Of a DNA stretch of 64,000 nucleotides, positions 18,074 to 29,147 are shown in pieces. Below the pieces are notes generated by a model. The model was not told where the DNA came from and did no database searches. It was given only the letters and a program-made list of their open reading frames with translations. Numbering within the stretch: position 1 is the first letter of the stretch; each line of letters begins with the position of its first letter. Source of the DNA: Bacteroidota bacterium (lineage in GTDB: Bacteria; Bacteroidota; Bacteroidia; Bacteroidales; UBA7960); the NCBI GenBank assembly GCA_018335675.1, contig JAGXRQ010000019.1:1-64000 (forward strand), in the 5' to 3' direction. A program made the position numbers and the translations under genes.

Positions 18074-19189
18074 TTAAATTGTCTTCCCTATATATATACT
18101 TCCGCCAATGCTATTTGCTGAACTTCCGGTAACTGATGACAGGCTATTTTCTATTTGCAATATTCTTAGTAGTCCCATAAATGCAAATATCATAGCTTCT
18201 TTATATTCTATAATTTTCTTAGAAGGAATAGTAATAGTCTTGCTTATATGCTTTTTTAGGAGCTTTATTAAATATTTGTTATAAGCACCACCTCCGGATA
18301 TTAAAATTTTATTTCCCTCTTCTCTTTCAACTATGTCTTGAATTTGCATTACTATATGATGATAGAATGTGTTGAGAGTATTTTCAATCGATAAGTTGAA
18401 TTCTTTAAATATTGGATAGATATTTTCATTTACCCACTCTTCTCCAAGGCTTTTTGGTCCCGGAATTTTGTAATGTTTTATTTCGTTAAGTTTATTCAAC
18501 ATCTGCATATTAGGTTTCCCTTTTGATGCAATATATCCATCAGGGTCGCAGCTCAAAAACTCTGAGTTATTGCTTACGCAGAAAAAATCCTTTACAGGAA
18601 TCTTAGCATCTAAAATAACTTTATTTATAACAAAGTTTGCCGGACAGATGTCGAAAGCTACCGGTATATTATTTTTCTTGAATGATATATTTGCAAAACC
18701 ACCCAAATTGATGCAAAAATCATATTCTCCAAAAAGCAGTGTATCTCCAATTGGAACTAATGGTGCTCCTTGTCCCCCCATTGCAACATCTAATGACCTG
18801 AAGTCTGCTATAACAGTCTTTTTTGTTTCTGCTGCAATTGATGCTGCATTGCCAATTTGAAATGTCATCTGCTTTTCGGGTTGGTGAAATACAGTATGAC
18901 CATGACTAGCAATAAACTCAGGTTCAAAATTTTTATGTGCCGATAAGTATTTATTAACCTGTGTGCCTAAATATCTTCCGTACTCATTATGCAATAATAT
19001 CAAATCTCTGCCTGATAAAAGTGGTGCAAGGCGTAGTTTATTTTCCCATTCTTCAGTATATGGATAGGTTTCAGCGTTTAATATTTCATACTCCCAGTTT
19101 CCATCATTCAATTGAAACTTGCAATATGCAATGTCTAGCCCATCTAGTGATGTTCCTGACATAAGCCCTATACCTTTATGGATGTCCAT
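18074..19189 (-). CDS. anmK: Anhydro-N-acetylmuramic acid kinase
   Basis: GLMSGTSLDGLDIAYC, SHGHTVFHQP, QIGNAASIAAETKKTVIADFRSLDVAMGGQGAPLVPIGD, NLGGFANIS. Confidence 0.95.
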   Translation of the reverse strand: MDIHKGIGLMSGTSLDGLDIAYCKFQLNDGNWEYEILNAETYPYTEEWENKLRLAPLLSGRDLILLHNEYGRYLGTQVNKYLSAHKNFEPEFIASHGHTVFHQPEKQMTFQIGNAASIAAETKKTVIADFRSLDVAMGGQGAPLVPIGDTLLFGEYDFCINLGGFANISFKKNNIPVAFDICPANFVINKVILDAKIPVKDFFCVSNNSEFLSCDPDGYIASKGKPNMQMLNKLNEIKHYKIPGPKSLGEEWVNENIYPIFKEFNLSIENTLNTFYHHIVMQIQDIVEREEGNKILISGGGAYNKYLIKLLKKHISKTITIPSKKIIEYKEAMIFAFMGLLRILQIENSLSSVTGSSANSIGGSIYIGKTI

Positions 19190-19196
19190 ATTTCAG

Positions 19197-20525
19197 TTAT
19201 AATGAAGTTAATAATACTTCAAGTTTTATTCCACGTGAACCTTTAATTAAAACGGTCGATTTGTTTATTTCGTTTTGGGCAATCCATTTATTAGCTGCAT
19301 TTACTTCCTCAAAATAATGATAAGTTTGATATTTGTTCTGCAGGGAATGAAAGACTTTTCCTATTAATAAAACCTGTTGAAACTTATGTTTGTCAATCCA
19401 TCTTAAAATGTTCTCATGCTCTTGTTCTGCATAATCACCCATTTCCAGCATATCACCAAGGATAAGCACTTTTGGGTCAGCTCCAAATGTTAAAAAGCTT
19501 TCCAAAGATGCCAGCATACTAGTGGGGTTTGCATTATAAGCATCCATGAAAATAAGGTTATTACCATTATTAATAATCTGAGAGCGGCTATTATCAGGTG
19601 TGTATTCTTCGATAGCCTTATTAATATCTTTTTCTGAAACTCCAAAATAAAGCCCAACGGAAATAGCAGACAAAATATTCTCAAAATTATAAATGCCCGT
19701 AAGATGTGATTCCACTATTGAATCAACATTTCTTTTGCAAGCACCGAATATTGAGTTAGTAAAATATTCTACTTTTAAAAATTCTTTTGAATTTATTAAA
19801 GTTCCTTGAAGCTCATTATTTGAACCTTCTCCATATTTAATAATGCGGTTGTATGCTAAAGAAATGTTTTTTAGAATTTCATTTTCACCTCTTTGAAAAA
19901 TTACTCCACTATTTTTTATCAGATGACGATATAACGCTCCCTTAGTTTCAATAATAGTTTCAATGTTTTTAAATCCTTCTAGGTGTGCTTTACCAATATT
20001 GGTGATAATTCCATGCGTAGGGTTAACAATTTCGGAAAGCATTGCTATTTCGCCCGGTTGGTTTGCTCCAATTTCAATAATAGCAATTTCATGAGAATTC
20101 TTTAATTCGAGAATAGTTAATGGTGCTCCGATATGATTATTTAAGTTTCCTTTTGTTGATAAAACGTTGAATTTTTTTGAAAGGACTTTTGTAATGAGCT
20201 CTTTAGTTGTAGTTTTTCCGTTGGAGCCTGTAATAGCTAGTACAGGGATTTCAAATTGATTTCTATATTTTTTTGCTAACTCTTGTAAGAACAACAAACA
20301 ATTATCAACCTTTATTATTTTCGGGTGCTTATCTTTAATGTCTTCATCTATTATAGCATATTCACAGCCTGATTCAATAGCATTCAAAGCAAAATTATTC
20401 CCATTAAACAGATCTCCTTTAAGTGCTATAAATATATTTCCTTTCGTTGCTTTTCTACTATCAGTGCAAATTTTATAACCTTTTTTTATCAGATTTATTA
20501 TCAGGTCAAGATTTTTATTCATCAA
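19197..20525 (-). CDS. murF: UDP-N-acetylmuramoyl-tripeptide--D-alanyl-D-alanine ligase
   Basis: TDSRKATKGNIFIALKG, ITGSNGKTTTKELI, EIGANQPGEIAMLSEIVNPTHGIITNIGKAHLEGF, DAYNANPTSM, LGDMLEMG. Confidence 0.95.
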   Translation of the reverse strand: MMNKNLDLIINLIKKGYKICTDSRKATKGNIFIALKGDLFNGNNFALNAIESGCEYAIIDEDIKDKHPKIIKVDNCLLFLQELAKKYRNQFEIPVLAITGSNGKTTTKELITKVLSKKFNVLSTKGNLNNHIGAPLTILELKNSHEIAIIEIGANQPGEIAMLSEIVNPTHGIITNIGKAHLEGFKNIETIIETKGALYRHLIKNSGVIFQRGENEILKNISLAYNRIIKYGEGSNNELQGTLINSKEFLKVEYFTNSIFGACKRNVDSIVESHLTGIYNFENILSAISVGLYFGVSEKDINKAIEEYTPDNSRSQIINNGNNLIFMDAYNANPTSMLASLESFLTFGADPKVLILGDMLEMGDYAEQEHENILRWIDKHKFQQVLLIGKVFHSLQNKYQTYHYFEEVNAANKWIAQNEINKSTVLIKGSRGIKLEVLLTSL

Positions 20526-20597
20526 TAGGTGTTATAAATGGTTAGTAGTAATAACATTTATTTGCATTAATGACTTTTGATATTTTTAGCGGTAAAA

Positions 20598-20630
20598 AAA
20601 CCCATTTGCAGAAGCAAATGGGTTTTAAAA
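20598..20630 (-). terminator. Hairpin terminator between gldJ and murF
   Basis: AAACCCATTTGC-agaa-GCAAATGGGTTT stem with flanking A/T tracts just downstream of the gldJ stop. Confidence 0.8.
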
Positions 20631-20648
20631 ACCTTTGTATAATAAGTA

Positions 20649-22121
20649 TTAATATCCTCCTACAGCACTTCCAACTCTGTTCATAGCGCAGCGGAATCCA
20701 ATATCGTTTGTAGATTCATTCTCGTCAAGGAATCTTCTAGTTCCAGGAACAATCCAGTATGCACGATCTTTCCAGCTACCACCTTTGTAAACGCGTGATT
20801 GGTCGTTTATTAAAGTAGTGATGCCATGTTCGTACATGATTTTTCCAGGCTCATTTGCTTTATCTTCTTGATCGAAGAAGATACTTGATGCATGGTCTCC
20901 ATCTCTGTAGCTAATATTGTCGGCATAACGATAGTTGCGGCGAGTAAGATTTTCCTCAAGAGTAACATCTCTCCATATCAAGCGGCCAAGGCTGTCTTTT
21001 GGAACAATCTGATTTTCTTCGTCTTTAAGAAGGGTTTGGAAAACATTACCTCTAAAAGGTCTGAAGTCAGAAAGATCTTCTGCAGATATTGGTCTGTAAA
21101 CATCTTTTACCCATTCACTAACGTTTCCTGCCATGTTGTATAAGCCATAGTCGTTTGGCCAGTATGCATAAACAGGTGCAGTAACGTCAGCTGCATCATT
21201 TAGATTTCCTGATACACCCATCATATCACCACGACCACGCTGAATGTTAGCCATAAAATTACCCATTGATTTTGGTTGAGAGCTGCGAACATTATGCCCG
21301 TCCCATGGGTACATCCTTCTTTCAACGATTCTTTCATAAACAGTGTTTCCGATTAGACCAAGTGCTGCGAATTCCCATTCTGCTTCTGTAGGCAAACGGT
21401 ATGCAGGAAGTAATAATCCATCCTCGCGACGAACTCTTCTTTCTCCAGTACCTCTTGGGTCTAGGTCGCGAAGATTTTGTATAATCATTCCTTCATATTG
21501 TCCAACAATATAGGCTTCAGTATTAAAATTTCTTTCATTTACCTGATCAGGATCCCAATCAAGAATTCCTTCACGGATAAGAATATATTCATTAACCCTG
21601 TCAGTTCTCCAAGCAGCGTATTCTCTAGCTTGACGCCAGCTGATTCCAACTACAGGATGTTCCCTGTAAGCAGGGTGCCTTAAATAGTCATATATATAAG
21701 GCTCATTATAGGCCAGCCTGTCTCTCCAAACAAGAGTGTCCGGAAGAGCATTTATATATACCTCAGGGTATGTAGCTCCGAATACACGGCTAATCCAATA
21801 TAAATATTCACAATAGTCTAGGTTTCTAACCTCAGTTTCATCCATATAGAATGATGCAACAGTAACGCGGCGAGGAATATTGTTCCAATCGAACAATACG
21901 TCTTGCTCGGTACGTCCCATAACAAATGTACCACCTTCTATAAAGACTAAACCGGGGCCTGTTTCCTGGCCTTGGTATGCTCTTACTTCAAAACCTCCTG
22001 TACGGGAGTCGTTATAGAACCACCCTGTTGCAGGTGAGGATTCTTGTTTGCACGATGAAAATAGAGACATTGCAAAAATAAATGCAAAAATTAACATCAA
22101 GTTTTTGGAATTCCTTGTCAT
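20649..22121 (-). CDS. gldJ: Gliding motility/T9SS lipoprotein, formylglycine-generating-enzyme (SUMF1) fold, GldJ-like
   Basis: Lipobox LFSSCKQ, FIEGGTFVMGRTEQD, YRLPTEAEWEFAAL, NMAGNVSEWVKDVY, DIGFRCAM; adjacent to murF and porU/porV. Confidence 0.85.
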   Translation of the reverse strand: MTRNSKNLMLIFAFIFAMSLFSSCKQESSPATGWFYNDSRTGGFEVRAYQGQETGPGLVFIEGGTFVMGRTEQDVLFDWNNIPRRVTVASFYMDETEVRNLDYCEYLYWISRVFGATYPEVYINALPDTLVWRDRLAYNEPYIYDYLRHPAYREHPVVGISWRQAREYAAWRTDRVNEYILIREGILDWDPDQVNERNFNTEAYIVGQYEGMIIQNLRDLDPRGTGERRVRREDGLLLPAYRLPTEAEWEFAALGLIGNTVYERIVERRMYPWDGHNVRSSQPKSMGNFMANIQRGRGDMMGVSGNLNDAADVTAPVYAYWPNDYGLYNMAGNVSEWVKDVYRPISAEDLSDFRPFRGNVFQTLLKDEENQIVPKDSLGRLIWRDVTLEENLTRRNYRYADNISYRDGDHASSIFFDQEDKANEPGKIMYEHGITTLINDQSRVYKGGSWKDRAYWIVPGTRRFLDENESTNDIGFRCAMNRVGSAVGGY

Positions 22122-22155
22122 AATAGTGCTTTTTTAATGAATTTCACAAAAATAA

Positions 22156-23118
22156 CTAAAAAGTTGGACAATTTAGTATACGATATTTCGATTTTTTTCT
22201 TTTACAATCAAATTTCAGTGAAACACTGAGTTCGTGGACTCCCGTAGTAATTCCGTAAAGTCCTGATAATGAATAATCATAGCTGTATCCAATGCGGTAA
22301 AACCCATTGTTAACACCTAATAAAAAAATTGCATAATAATTATTTTTTAGATCATATCTAAGCCATCCTCCGACGGTCATGATCCAATAATCTACATATA
22401 ATCCGGCATTAATTCTCTGAAATAAAGCTTGATTTTGGTAAATAACATTTGGGGAAATTCTCAAATCTTCATTATTCCCTTTGCCATAAAAGAAGTTATA
22501 GCCCAAATGAGCTGTATATTTAATTGGTAGCCTGTCAGGCGTATAAAACCCCATATCAGGCCTTGATAAGTGATATGCTGAAATACCGCCATACAAATTT
22601 TCTGAATATAGCAATATGCCTGCAGCAAAATCAGCACTGTGCTTCATGTCTGTCGGGGGTGGTGTTTCTCCTGTTGGCATGTAACCGCTGCTAAATGGGT
22701 TGTACTGATCTGCAAAAATATAATTATCCCAATTTAACTCTTTTCTATAGTATGCAGCTTTAACTCCAAAACTTGCCGAATATTTATCTGATAAGTTCAG
22801 GTGATATGCATAAACACCGCCGATAGAATATGTTGCCAACATTCCGGATTGCCTGTCTGCAAATGCTAATATTCCCAAACCACCTGATAAAGTAGGAGAA
22901 TCACTATCATAAGAAACACTGTATGTTGAATATGTTCCAAAAGTTGGCCAAGGGTGATTCCTGTAGTTAATACTTAGCTTTTTACATTGTGTGCCGGCAA
23001 AAGCGGGATTCAGATATAGTGGATTGGCATAGAATTGAGAAAAAATAGCATCTTGTGCGATGCCGATAATTGGCATACAACAGACAATCAATATTGTTAT
23101 GATGGTTTTTCTTTTCAA
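22156..23118 (-). CDS. PorP/SprF family type IX secretion system membrane protein
   Basis: QDAIFSQFYANPLYLNPAFAGTQCKKLSINYRNHPWP is the PorP/SprF N-terminal signature. Confidence 0.94.
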   Translation of the reverse strand: MKRKTIITILIVCCMPIIGIAQDAIFSQFYANPLYLNPAFAGTQCKKLSINYRNHPWPTFGTYSTYSVSYDSDSPTLSGGLGILAFADRQSGMLATYSIGGVYAYHLNLSDKYSASFGVKAAYYRKELNWDNYIFADQYNPFSSGYMPTGETPPPTDMKHSADFAAGILLYSENLYGGISAYHLSRPDMGFYTPDRLPIKYTAHLGYNFFYGKGNNEDLRISPNVIYQNQALFQRINAGLYVDYWIMTVGGWLRYDLKNNYYAIFLLGVNNGFYRIGYSYDYSLSGLYGITTGVHELSVSLKFDCKRKKSKYRILNCPTF

Positions 23119-23421
23119 TTTCTCAATATTTATGCACTAAATGATTAAACGTTAAAGAGATAGTACAAGTTTCAAAAAAGATTTTTATATTTTCAAGTTT
23201 GATTTATTCCAGATGCGAAAATATACTTTTTTATTAATACGATTTATAAGTTTGTAAAGTATATTAATGTCAAAAATAAATTGCGTTTTTTTCCGTTGGT
23301 AAAAATATCATGTTTTTTAATATTGTCAAAATTATTTTAATTATATGATTGTGTTGTTTGTCAAGGTTTTAAGTGATTTCTTGAAAAACAATTTTACTTT
23401 TTATTTGTTATTTTATTAAAG

Positions 23422-26400
23422 TTGTTGACTTTTATAGTGAAAAATAAATCTATGTACATCTTGTCAAAGTTAAAAATAATACTTGTTTTTGTGTTTTTAT
23501 GTGCCTTATATAATAATATACAGGGCGCAAGTTTTTCTGTTACTGATACTGTCAAAGTGGATATAACCTGGGAAGGCGTAAAAGATTACATTATAGATAA
23601 AGAAAATAAATTACAGTATCTCTCATTTCAAGGTTCTAAATATATTGGCGAACCCTCAGGAGTAGAAGTTTTTAATCATAGATTTACCTTAGATGTTCCT
23701 CATTTCTATCCGGAAATATATTTGTCAGAAATAATTACAGAGCCTGCAACAATTGATGAAAGTTTGTTTCTCGAAAATCTGGGGTATTTACATGAAGAAT
23801 TTCAAGAAATCTTTAAAAATGAAGGTTCAGGAAATCAATTTTTTCTTGATTATTTTGTTGTTCCTGTGAGGTATAATTCCGAAATGGGCATTTATGAAAA
23901 GCTCCAAAGCTTTAGCTTGATATATAATTATATATATAATCCAAAACATACTTACGGAGGTATTCATGAATATGCCGATAATTCAGTATTAGCTTCAGGG
24001 AGTTGGTACAAACTGTGTGTTAATGAAACAGGAATATACAAGATTAGTTATAATGATTTGATAGCATTGGGTGTAAATCCGGCTCAAATTCAGAAATCAT
24101 CTATTGCGCTTTATGGTAATAGAGGTGGGATGTTGCCTGAGCCAAATGATGTGCCCAGACCTGATGATTTAATTGAAAATGCAATTTTTGTAAGTGGAAG
24201 CTCAGGGGGGGTTGGCCAAAATGATTATATATTGTTTTATGGGCAAAGTCCTCATAGTTGGGAGTTTGATAATTCAAGCAAGTTATTCAATCATAAAGTT
24301 CATCTGTATGCTGATGAATCTTGTTATTTCCTGACAACATCTGCAACAAACGGTAAGCGCATACAGAGTCGACAGTCGGCAACTGAAGCAGCAACTCATC
24401 AGGTTGCAAAATTTCAGGATTATGCCTTTCATGAAAATGATATGTATAACCTTATTGAAAGTGGCAGAGAATGGTATGGTGAAATATTTGATATTACTCT
24501 TTCAAGAACATTTGATTTTAATTTTCCCAATATAGATAATGCATCCAAAGTAAGCATTGTTTTGGATGCGGCTGCAAGATCTACATCAGCTAGTAGTTTT
24601 GTAGTAAAGTCGGGAAGTAACCAGAAAATTATAAATATAAGTTCGATAGACCCTGCAGCCGTGACATCTTATTATGCAAGACCAGGAAGGGGTGTCCTCG
24701 ACTTTTTTCCGCAATCTGGAAATAATATATCAGTAGAAGTTATTTATAATAAAACGGCTACAGGTGGAAGAGGATGGTTAAATTACATTGCTGTTAATGC
24801 TACACGTAATTTGCAATTTTCTGGTTCTCAGATGGGTTTCCGAAATGTTATGAATATAGGAAGCGGCAACATTTCTAATTATGCAATGGGGAATGCTAAT
24901 AATCAAATTATTATTTGGGATGTGACAGATCCTTATAATATTGTTAGTCAAAGTTATCAATTGTCAGGTAGTCAGGCGGCTTTTCGGGTCGAGACAAGTA
25001 TTTTAAGAGAGTTTTATGCATTTAATGGAACATCATTTAAAACAGCTAATTTAAAGGGAGCTATCCAAAATCAAAACTTGCACGCAATTGCCGGTGTGGA
25101 TCTAATTATAATTTGTCCTGATGTTTTTTTGTCTGAAGCTACCAGACTGGCAAATTACAGACTTGAGAATGATGGGCTTACCTCTATAATAGTGACACCT
25201 GAGCAAGTTTATAATGAATTTTCATCAGGTGTTCGAGATATTGCTGCAATAAGGAATTTTTTAAAAATGTTTTACGACAGAGCTGATGGTTCTGATAATT
25301 ATCCTAAATATTTGTTGCTATTCGGAAACGGCACTTATGACAATAGAGATATATTAGGTTACGGGGGTAATCTAATTCCAACGTTTCAAACATTGGAATC
25401 ATTACATCATGGTGAATCATGGATGACAGATGATTTTTTTGGGTTGTTAGATGACATTGAAGGAGATGGCGCAACCGGAATGCTGGATATTGGTATTGGG
25501 CGATTCCCTGTTAGAAGTTTAGAGCAAGCCAAAAACACAGTTGATAAAGTGATTAGGTATGATAATAGAGTTGAAGGATGGGATCCGGGTAGTGACGATT
25601 TATACTGGCTTAGTAAAATTTCTAATTACTCCGACTGGAGAAATATGATAACATTGATAGCCGACGATCAAGATGTGAATATTCACTTTAATCAGGCTGA
25701 AGCTATATATCAAACACTTCACACTCAGTATCCTGTTTATAATATTGAGAAAATTTATCTTGATGCTTATGAACAAACTAACTTGGCCGGAGGATCAAGA
25801 TATCCTGAGGTAAATAAAGCTATTAATAATAGAGTAAATCAAGGAGCTTTGCTTGTAAATTATATCGGACACGGTGGTAGGCTTGGACTAGCCCACGAGA
25901 GGATAGTTACTTTTGATGATATCAATACTTGGAATAATTTTTACAATATGCCTGTCTTCTTAACAGCCACGTGTGAATTCAGTGCTTTTGATATTGCCTC
26001 GCCTGAAGATCTTTCAGCTGGAGTAAGAATTTTTCTTAAAAAAGATGGCGGAGCAGCAGCCTTGTTTACTACTACAAGATTAGCTTGGTCAAGTGCTAAC
26101 TTTTCTCTTAATGAAAGGTTTATTGATAATGCCTTTAAACCGATGAGTAATGGAAAAATGCCTAGACTTGGTGATTTGCTTAGATTGTCAAAGACTTCCG
26201 CTGATAAAGTTAAGAATTTTGTATTGCTTGGCGACCCATCAATGCAAATGGCCTACCCTAGGTATAATGTAGTAACAGAAATAGTCCCGGATACAATTAA
26301 GGCATTCCAATTGGTTGAAATATCAGGGTATATTACCGACCAAAACGGTAATATTGCAGATACTTATAATGGTGTAGTTTTTCCTAAAGTGTATGACAAG

Positions 26401-27315
26401 AAAAAGAGATACACAACCCTCGCAAATGATGCCGGAAGCACGGCAAGTAATTTTGATATGCAAAATTCTGTTATCTATAAAGGAAAAGCCAGCGTTGTAA
26501 ATGGTAGGTTCACATTTTCTTTTGTGGTTCCTCAAGATATCAATTATTCCTACGGCGCAGGAAAACTAAGTTATTATGCTGACGATGGAAGTATTGACGC
26601 AAAAGGATTTAGTAAGGATTTTATCATTGGAGGAACATCTGATAATTATAATGCTGATAATATTGGACCAAAAATCAGATTATTTATGAATGATACAACT
26701 TTTGTGTCAGGCGATATTACTGATGAGAATCCTATTTTGATTGGCTTTCTTTATGATGAAAGCGGCATTAACGTTACCGGAAATCTCGGGCATGATCTTA
26801 TCGCATTTCTTAATAATGACAGAGCCAATACTTTTGTTCTGAATCAGTTTTATGAAGCTGATTTAGATACATATAAAAGTGGTAAGCTAGCATATCCGTT
26901 TTTTAATATTTCTGAAGGAAGTCACACTCTTACATTGAGAGCTTGGGATGTTTTTAATAACTTTTCTGAAGAGTCGATTGATTTTGTTGTAAGTAGCTCG
27001 GCGGTGCTTGCACTTTATGATATTTTGAATTATCCAAACCCTTTCAATATTAAAACAAACTTTGTTTTTAAACATAATATTCCTGCTGAGGAAATGGAGG
27101 TTAGTATTGATATTTATAATATCAACGGACAAATCGTAAAGAATCTGAACACAGAAATTGAATCAATAGGATATCAATCGCCGCCTATAGAATGGGATGG
27201 AAAAGACAATTATGGGAAGCTAATTGGTTCAGGAATTTATGTTTACAGAATAGTTGTAAAAACTATTGATGGAAGAAGGGTTTCGGGATCAAGTAGATTG
27301 GTGATAATAAGATAG
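23422..27315 (+). CDS. porU: Type IX secretion system sortase PorU (C25 gingipain-like peptidase)
   Basis: C25 core LLLFGNGTYDNRD, LVNYIGHGGRLGLAHERI, FLTATCEFSAFDIASPEDLSAG and a C-terminal FlgD/Por-like Ig domain; start may be ATG 23452. Confidence 0.93.
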   Translation: MLTFIVKNKSMYILSKLKIILVFVFLCALYNNIQGASFSVTDTVKVDITWEGVKDYIIDKENKLQYLSFQGSKYIGEPSGVEVFNHRFTLDVPHFYPEIYLSEIITEPATIDESLFLENLGYLHEEFQEIFKNEGSGNQFFLDYFVVPVRYNSEMGIYEKLQSFSLIYNYIYNPKHTYGGIHEYADNSVLASGSWYKLCVNETGIYKISYNDLIALGVNPAQIQKSSIALYGNRGGMLPEPNDVPRPDDLIENAIFVSGSSGGVGQNDYILFYGQSPHSWEFDNSSKLFNHKVHLYADESCYFLTTSATNGKRIQSRQSATEAATHQVAKFQDYAFHENDMYNLIESGREWYGEIFDITLSRTFDFNFPNIDNASKVSIVLDAAARSTSASSFVVKSGSNQKIINISSIDPAAVTSYYARPGRGVLDFFPQSGNNISVEVIYNKTATGGRGWLNYIAVNATRNLQFSGSQMGFRNVMNIGSGNISNYAMGNANNQIIIWDVTDPYNIVSQSYQLSGSQAAFRVETSILREFYAFNGTSFKTANLKGAIQNQNLHAIAGVDLIIICPDVFLSEATRLANYRLENDGLTSIIVTPEQVYNEFSSGVRDIAAIRNFLKMFYDRADGSDNYPKYLLLFGNGTYDNRDILGYGGNLIPTFQTLESLHHGESWMTDDFFGLLDDIEGDGATGMLDIGIGRFPVRSLEQAKNTVDKVIRYDNRVEGWDPGSDDLYWLSKISNYSDWRNMITLIADDQDVNIHFNQAEAIYQTLHTQYPVYNIEKIYLDAYEQTNLAGGSRYPEVNKAINNRVNQGALLVNYIGHGGRLGLAHERIVTFDDINTWNNFYNMPVFLTATCEFSAFDIASPEDLSAGVRIFLKKDGGAAALFTTTRLAWSSANFSLNERFIDNAFKPMSNGKMPRLGDLLRLSKTSADKVKNFVLLGDPSMQMAYPRYNVVTEIVPDTIKAFQLVEISGYITDQNGNIADTYNGVVFPKVYDKKKRYTTLANDAGSTASNFDMQNSVIYKGKASVVNGRFTFSFVVPQDINYSYGAGKLSYYADDGSIDAKGFSKDFIIGGTSDNYNADNIGPKIRLFMNDTTFVSGDITDENPILIGFLYDESGINVTGNLGHDLIAFLNNDRANTFVLNQFYEADLDTYKSGKLAYPFFNISEGSHTLTLRAWDVFNNFSEESIDFVVSSSAVLALYDILNYPNPFNIKTNFVFKHNIPAEEMEVSIDIYNINGQIVKNLNTEIESIGYQSPPIEWDGKDNYGKLIGSGIYVYRIVVKTIDGRRVSGSSRLVIIR

Positions 27316-27469
27316 ATGATTGTAAATTTATTTTTTAGCAATAACCTAGTTTTTTTATCGTTATATTTGCGCCCTGATTTATAAAGCTTTGATTATAAAC
27401 TTTGAATATAATGTCCAGGGCTTTAATTGTTTGTTAACGAATATATTAGTTTGAAAATCAAAATTAAGT

Positions 27470-28642
27470 ATGAACATGAATATTAGTTTTTTGAAAAGAT
27501 TATTCTCGTTATTACTCTTGTTAATGGTTAGTTATTCAATCTCATATTCTCAGGATGATAATGGTTCGTCTAACAATGATAAGGTTAACACTGTTACTAC
27601 AGCGGTTCCTTTTCTTATGATTACACCTGATGCAAGAGCAGGTGCTATGGGTGATGCAGGTGTTTCGTCAACTCCTGACGTGTTTTCAATGCATTGGAAT
27701 CCTGCAAAATATGCTTTTACAGAATCAAAATTTGCTGCAGCATTAAGTTATACACCATGGCTGAGAAATCTTGTTAATGACATTGGTTTGTCATATTTGA
27801 GTGGCTATTATAAAATTGATGAACTTCAAACAATTGCTGCATCTTTGATGTATTTTTCGCTTGGGGAAATTCAGTTTACAGATATCAATGGATTGCCAAT
27901 GGGGACATACAAGCCAAACGAAATGGCGATTGATTTTGCATATGCAAGATTGTTGGGAGAGCAACTTTCAGGCGCTATTGCAGTAAGATATATATATTCA
28001 GATTTAACTCAGGGTCAGGTTGTGGAAGGTATGCCCACAAAGCCTGGACGTGCTGTTGCAGCCGATGTTTCAGCATATTATAAAAATGAGCTTGAATGGA
28101 AAACTCCTGCGTTGTTTGCTTTTGGGTTTAATATTTCGAATATAGGTAATAAGATCTCTTACACTGATGATGTAAATGCCAATTTTATTCCTATCAACCT
28201 TAGGTTGGGGCCATCTATGTTATTCGATTTGGATGATTTCAATCAGTTTGCCGTTATGGTCGATATGAACAAATTGCTTGTTCCTACTCCTAATCCTGAG
28301 AGAGCCGAAGAAATTCAAAATATGTCGGTTGTTTCCGGCATGTTTAATTCTTTTTCAACAGCTCCGGGTGGATTTAGCGAACATCTAAATGAAATTACTT
28401 ATTCTGTTGGGATGGAATATCTTTATGATAAGCAATTTGCAATTAGAGCAGGTTACTTCAACGAGCATAGACTTAAAGGAAATCGTAAATATTTCAATAT
28501 GGGATTTGGTCTTAAATATAATGTTCTCGCCCTTGATTTCAGTTATCTTGTGCCGGTTGGAGTGCTCAGTCCATTACAAAATACAATTCGTATTTCTTTG
28601 TCGTTCGATTTCCATTCATACGCAGTACAACAAAGGCAATAA
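27470..28642 (+). CDS. porV: Type IX secretion system outer membrane channel protein PorV
   Basis: PFLMITPDARAGAMGDAGVSSTPDVFSMHWNPAKYAF is a PorV signature; directly downstream of porU. Confidence 0.95.
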   Translation: MNMNISFLKRLFSLLLLLMVSYSISYSQDDNGSSNNDKVNTVTTAVPFLMITPDARAGAMGDAGVSSTPDVFSMHWNPAKYAFTESKFAAALSYTPWLRNLVNDIGLSYLSGYYKIDELQTIAASLMYFSLGEIQFTDINGLPMGTYKPNEMAIDFAYARLLGEQLSGAIAVRYIYSDLTQGQVVEGMPTKPGRAVAADVSAYYKNELEWKTPALFAFGFNISNIGNKISYTDDVNANFIPINLRLGPSMLFDLDDFNQFAVMVDMNKLLVPTPNPERAEEIQNMSVVSGMFNSFSTAPGGFSEHLNEITYSVGMEYLYDKQFAIRAGYFNEHRLKGNRKYFNMGFGLKYNVLALDFSYLVPVGVLSPLQNTIRISLSFDFHSYAVQQRQ

Positions 28643-28666
28643 CTTCTTTAATTCAAAACATAATCA

Positions 28667-29146
28667 ATGGATATAAGGGTTGGTATAGGATATGATGTTC
28701 ATAGACTTGAGGAAGGATACAAACTATTCATTGGGGGTGTAAAGGTACCATACGAAAAAGGAGCAGTCGGACATTCAGATGCAGATGTGCTAATTCATGC
28801 AATAATGGATGCTCTATTGGGTGCTGCTGCACTGAGAGACATAGGATTTCACTTTCCTGATACAGATAATAGCTATAAAGGAATTGATAGTAAAGTGCTG
28901 CTTAAGAAAGTTAAAGAAATATTGGATTACCATAATTGGGCTATTGTTAACATCGACACGGTAATTTGCCTTCAAGCACCCAAAATATCATCTCTTATTC
29001 CGGATATGCAACAAAAAATTGCTGATGTTTTAGGGTTGGAGCCAGATAAGGTTAGCATTAAAGCCACAACTACTGAAAAGCTTGGATTTATTGGAAGAGG
29101 AGAGGGAATAAGCGCTCAGGCTGTATGTTTGATTGCTAAGAAGTAA
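28667..29146 (+). CDS. ispF: 2-C-methyl-D-erythritol 2,4-cyclodiphosphate synthase
   Basis: RVGIGYDVHRLEEGYKLFIGGVKVPYEKGAVGHSDADVLIHAIMDALLGAAALRDIGFHFPDTD. Confidence 0.97.
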   Translation: MDIRVGIGYDVHRLEEGYKLFIGGVKVPYEKGAVGHSDADVLIHAIMDALLGAAALRDIGFHFPDTDNSYKGIDSKVLLKKVKEILDYHNWAIVNIDTVICLQAPKISSLIPDMQQKIADVLGLEPDKVSIKATTTEKLGFIGRGEGISAQAVCLIAKK

Positions 29147-29147
29147 G

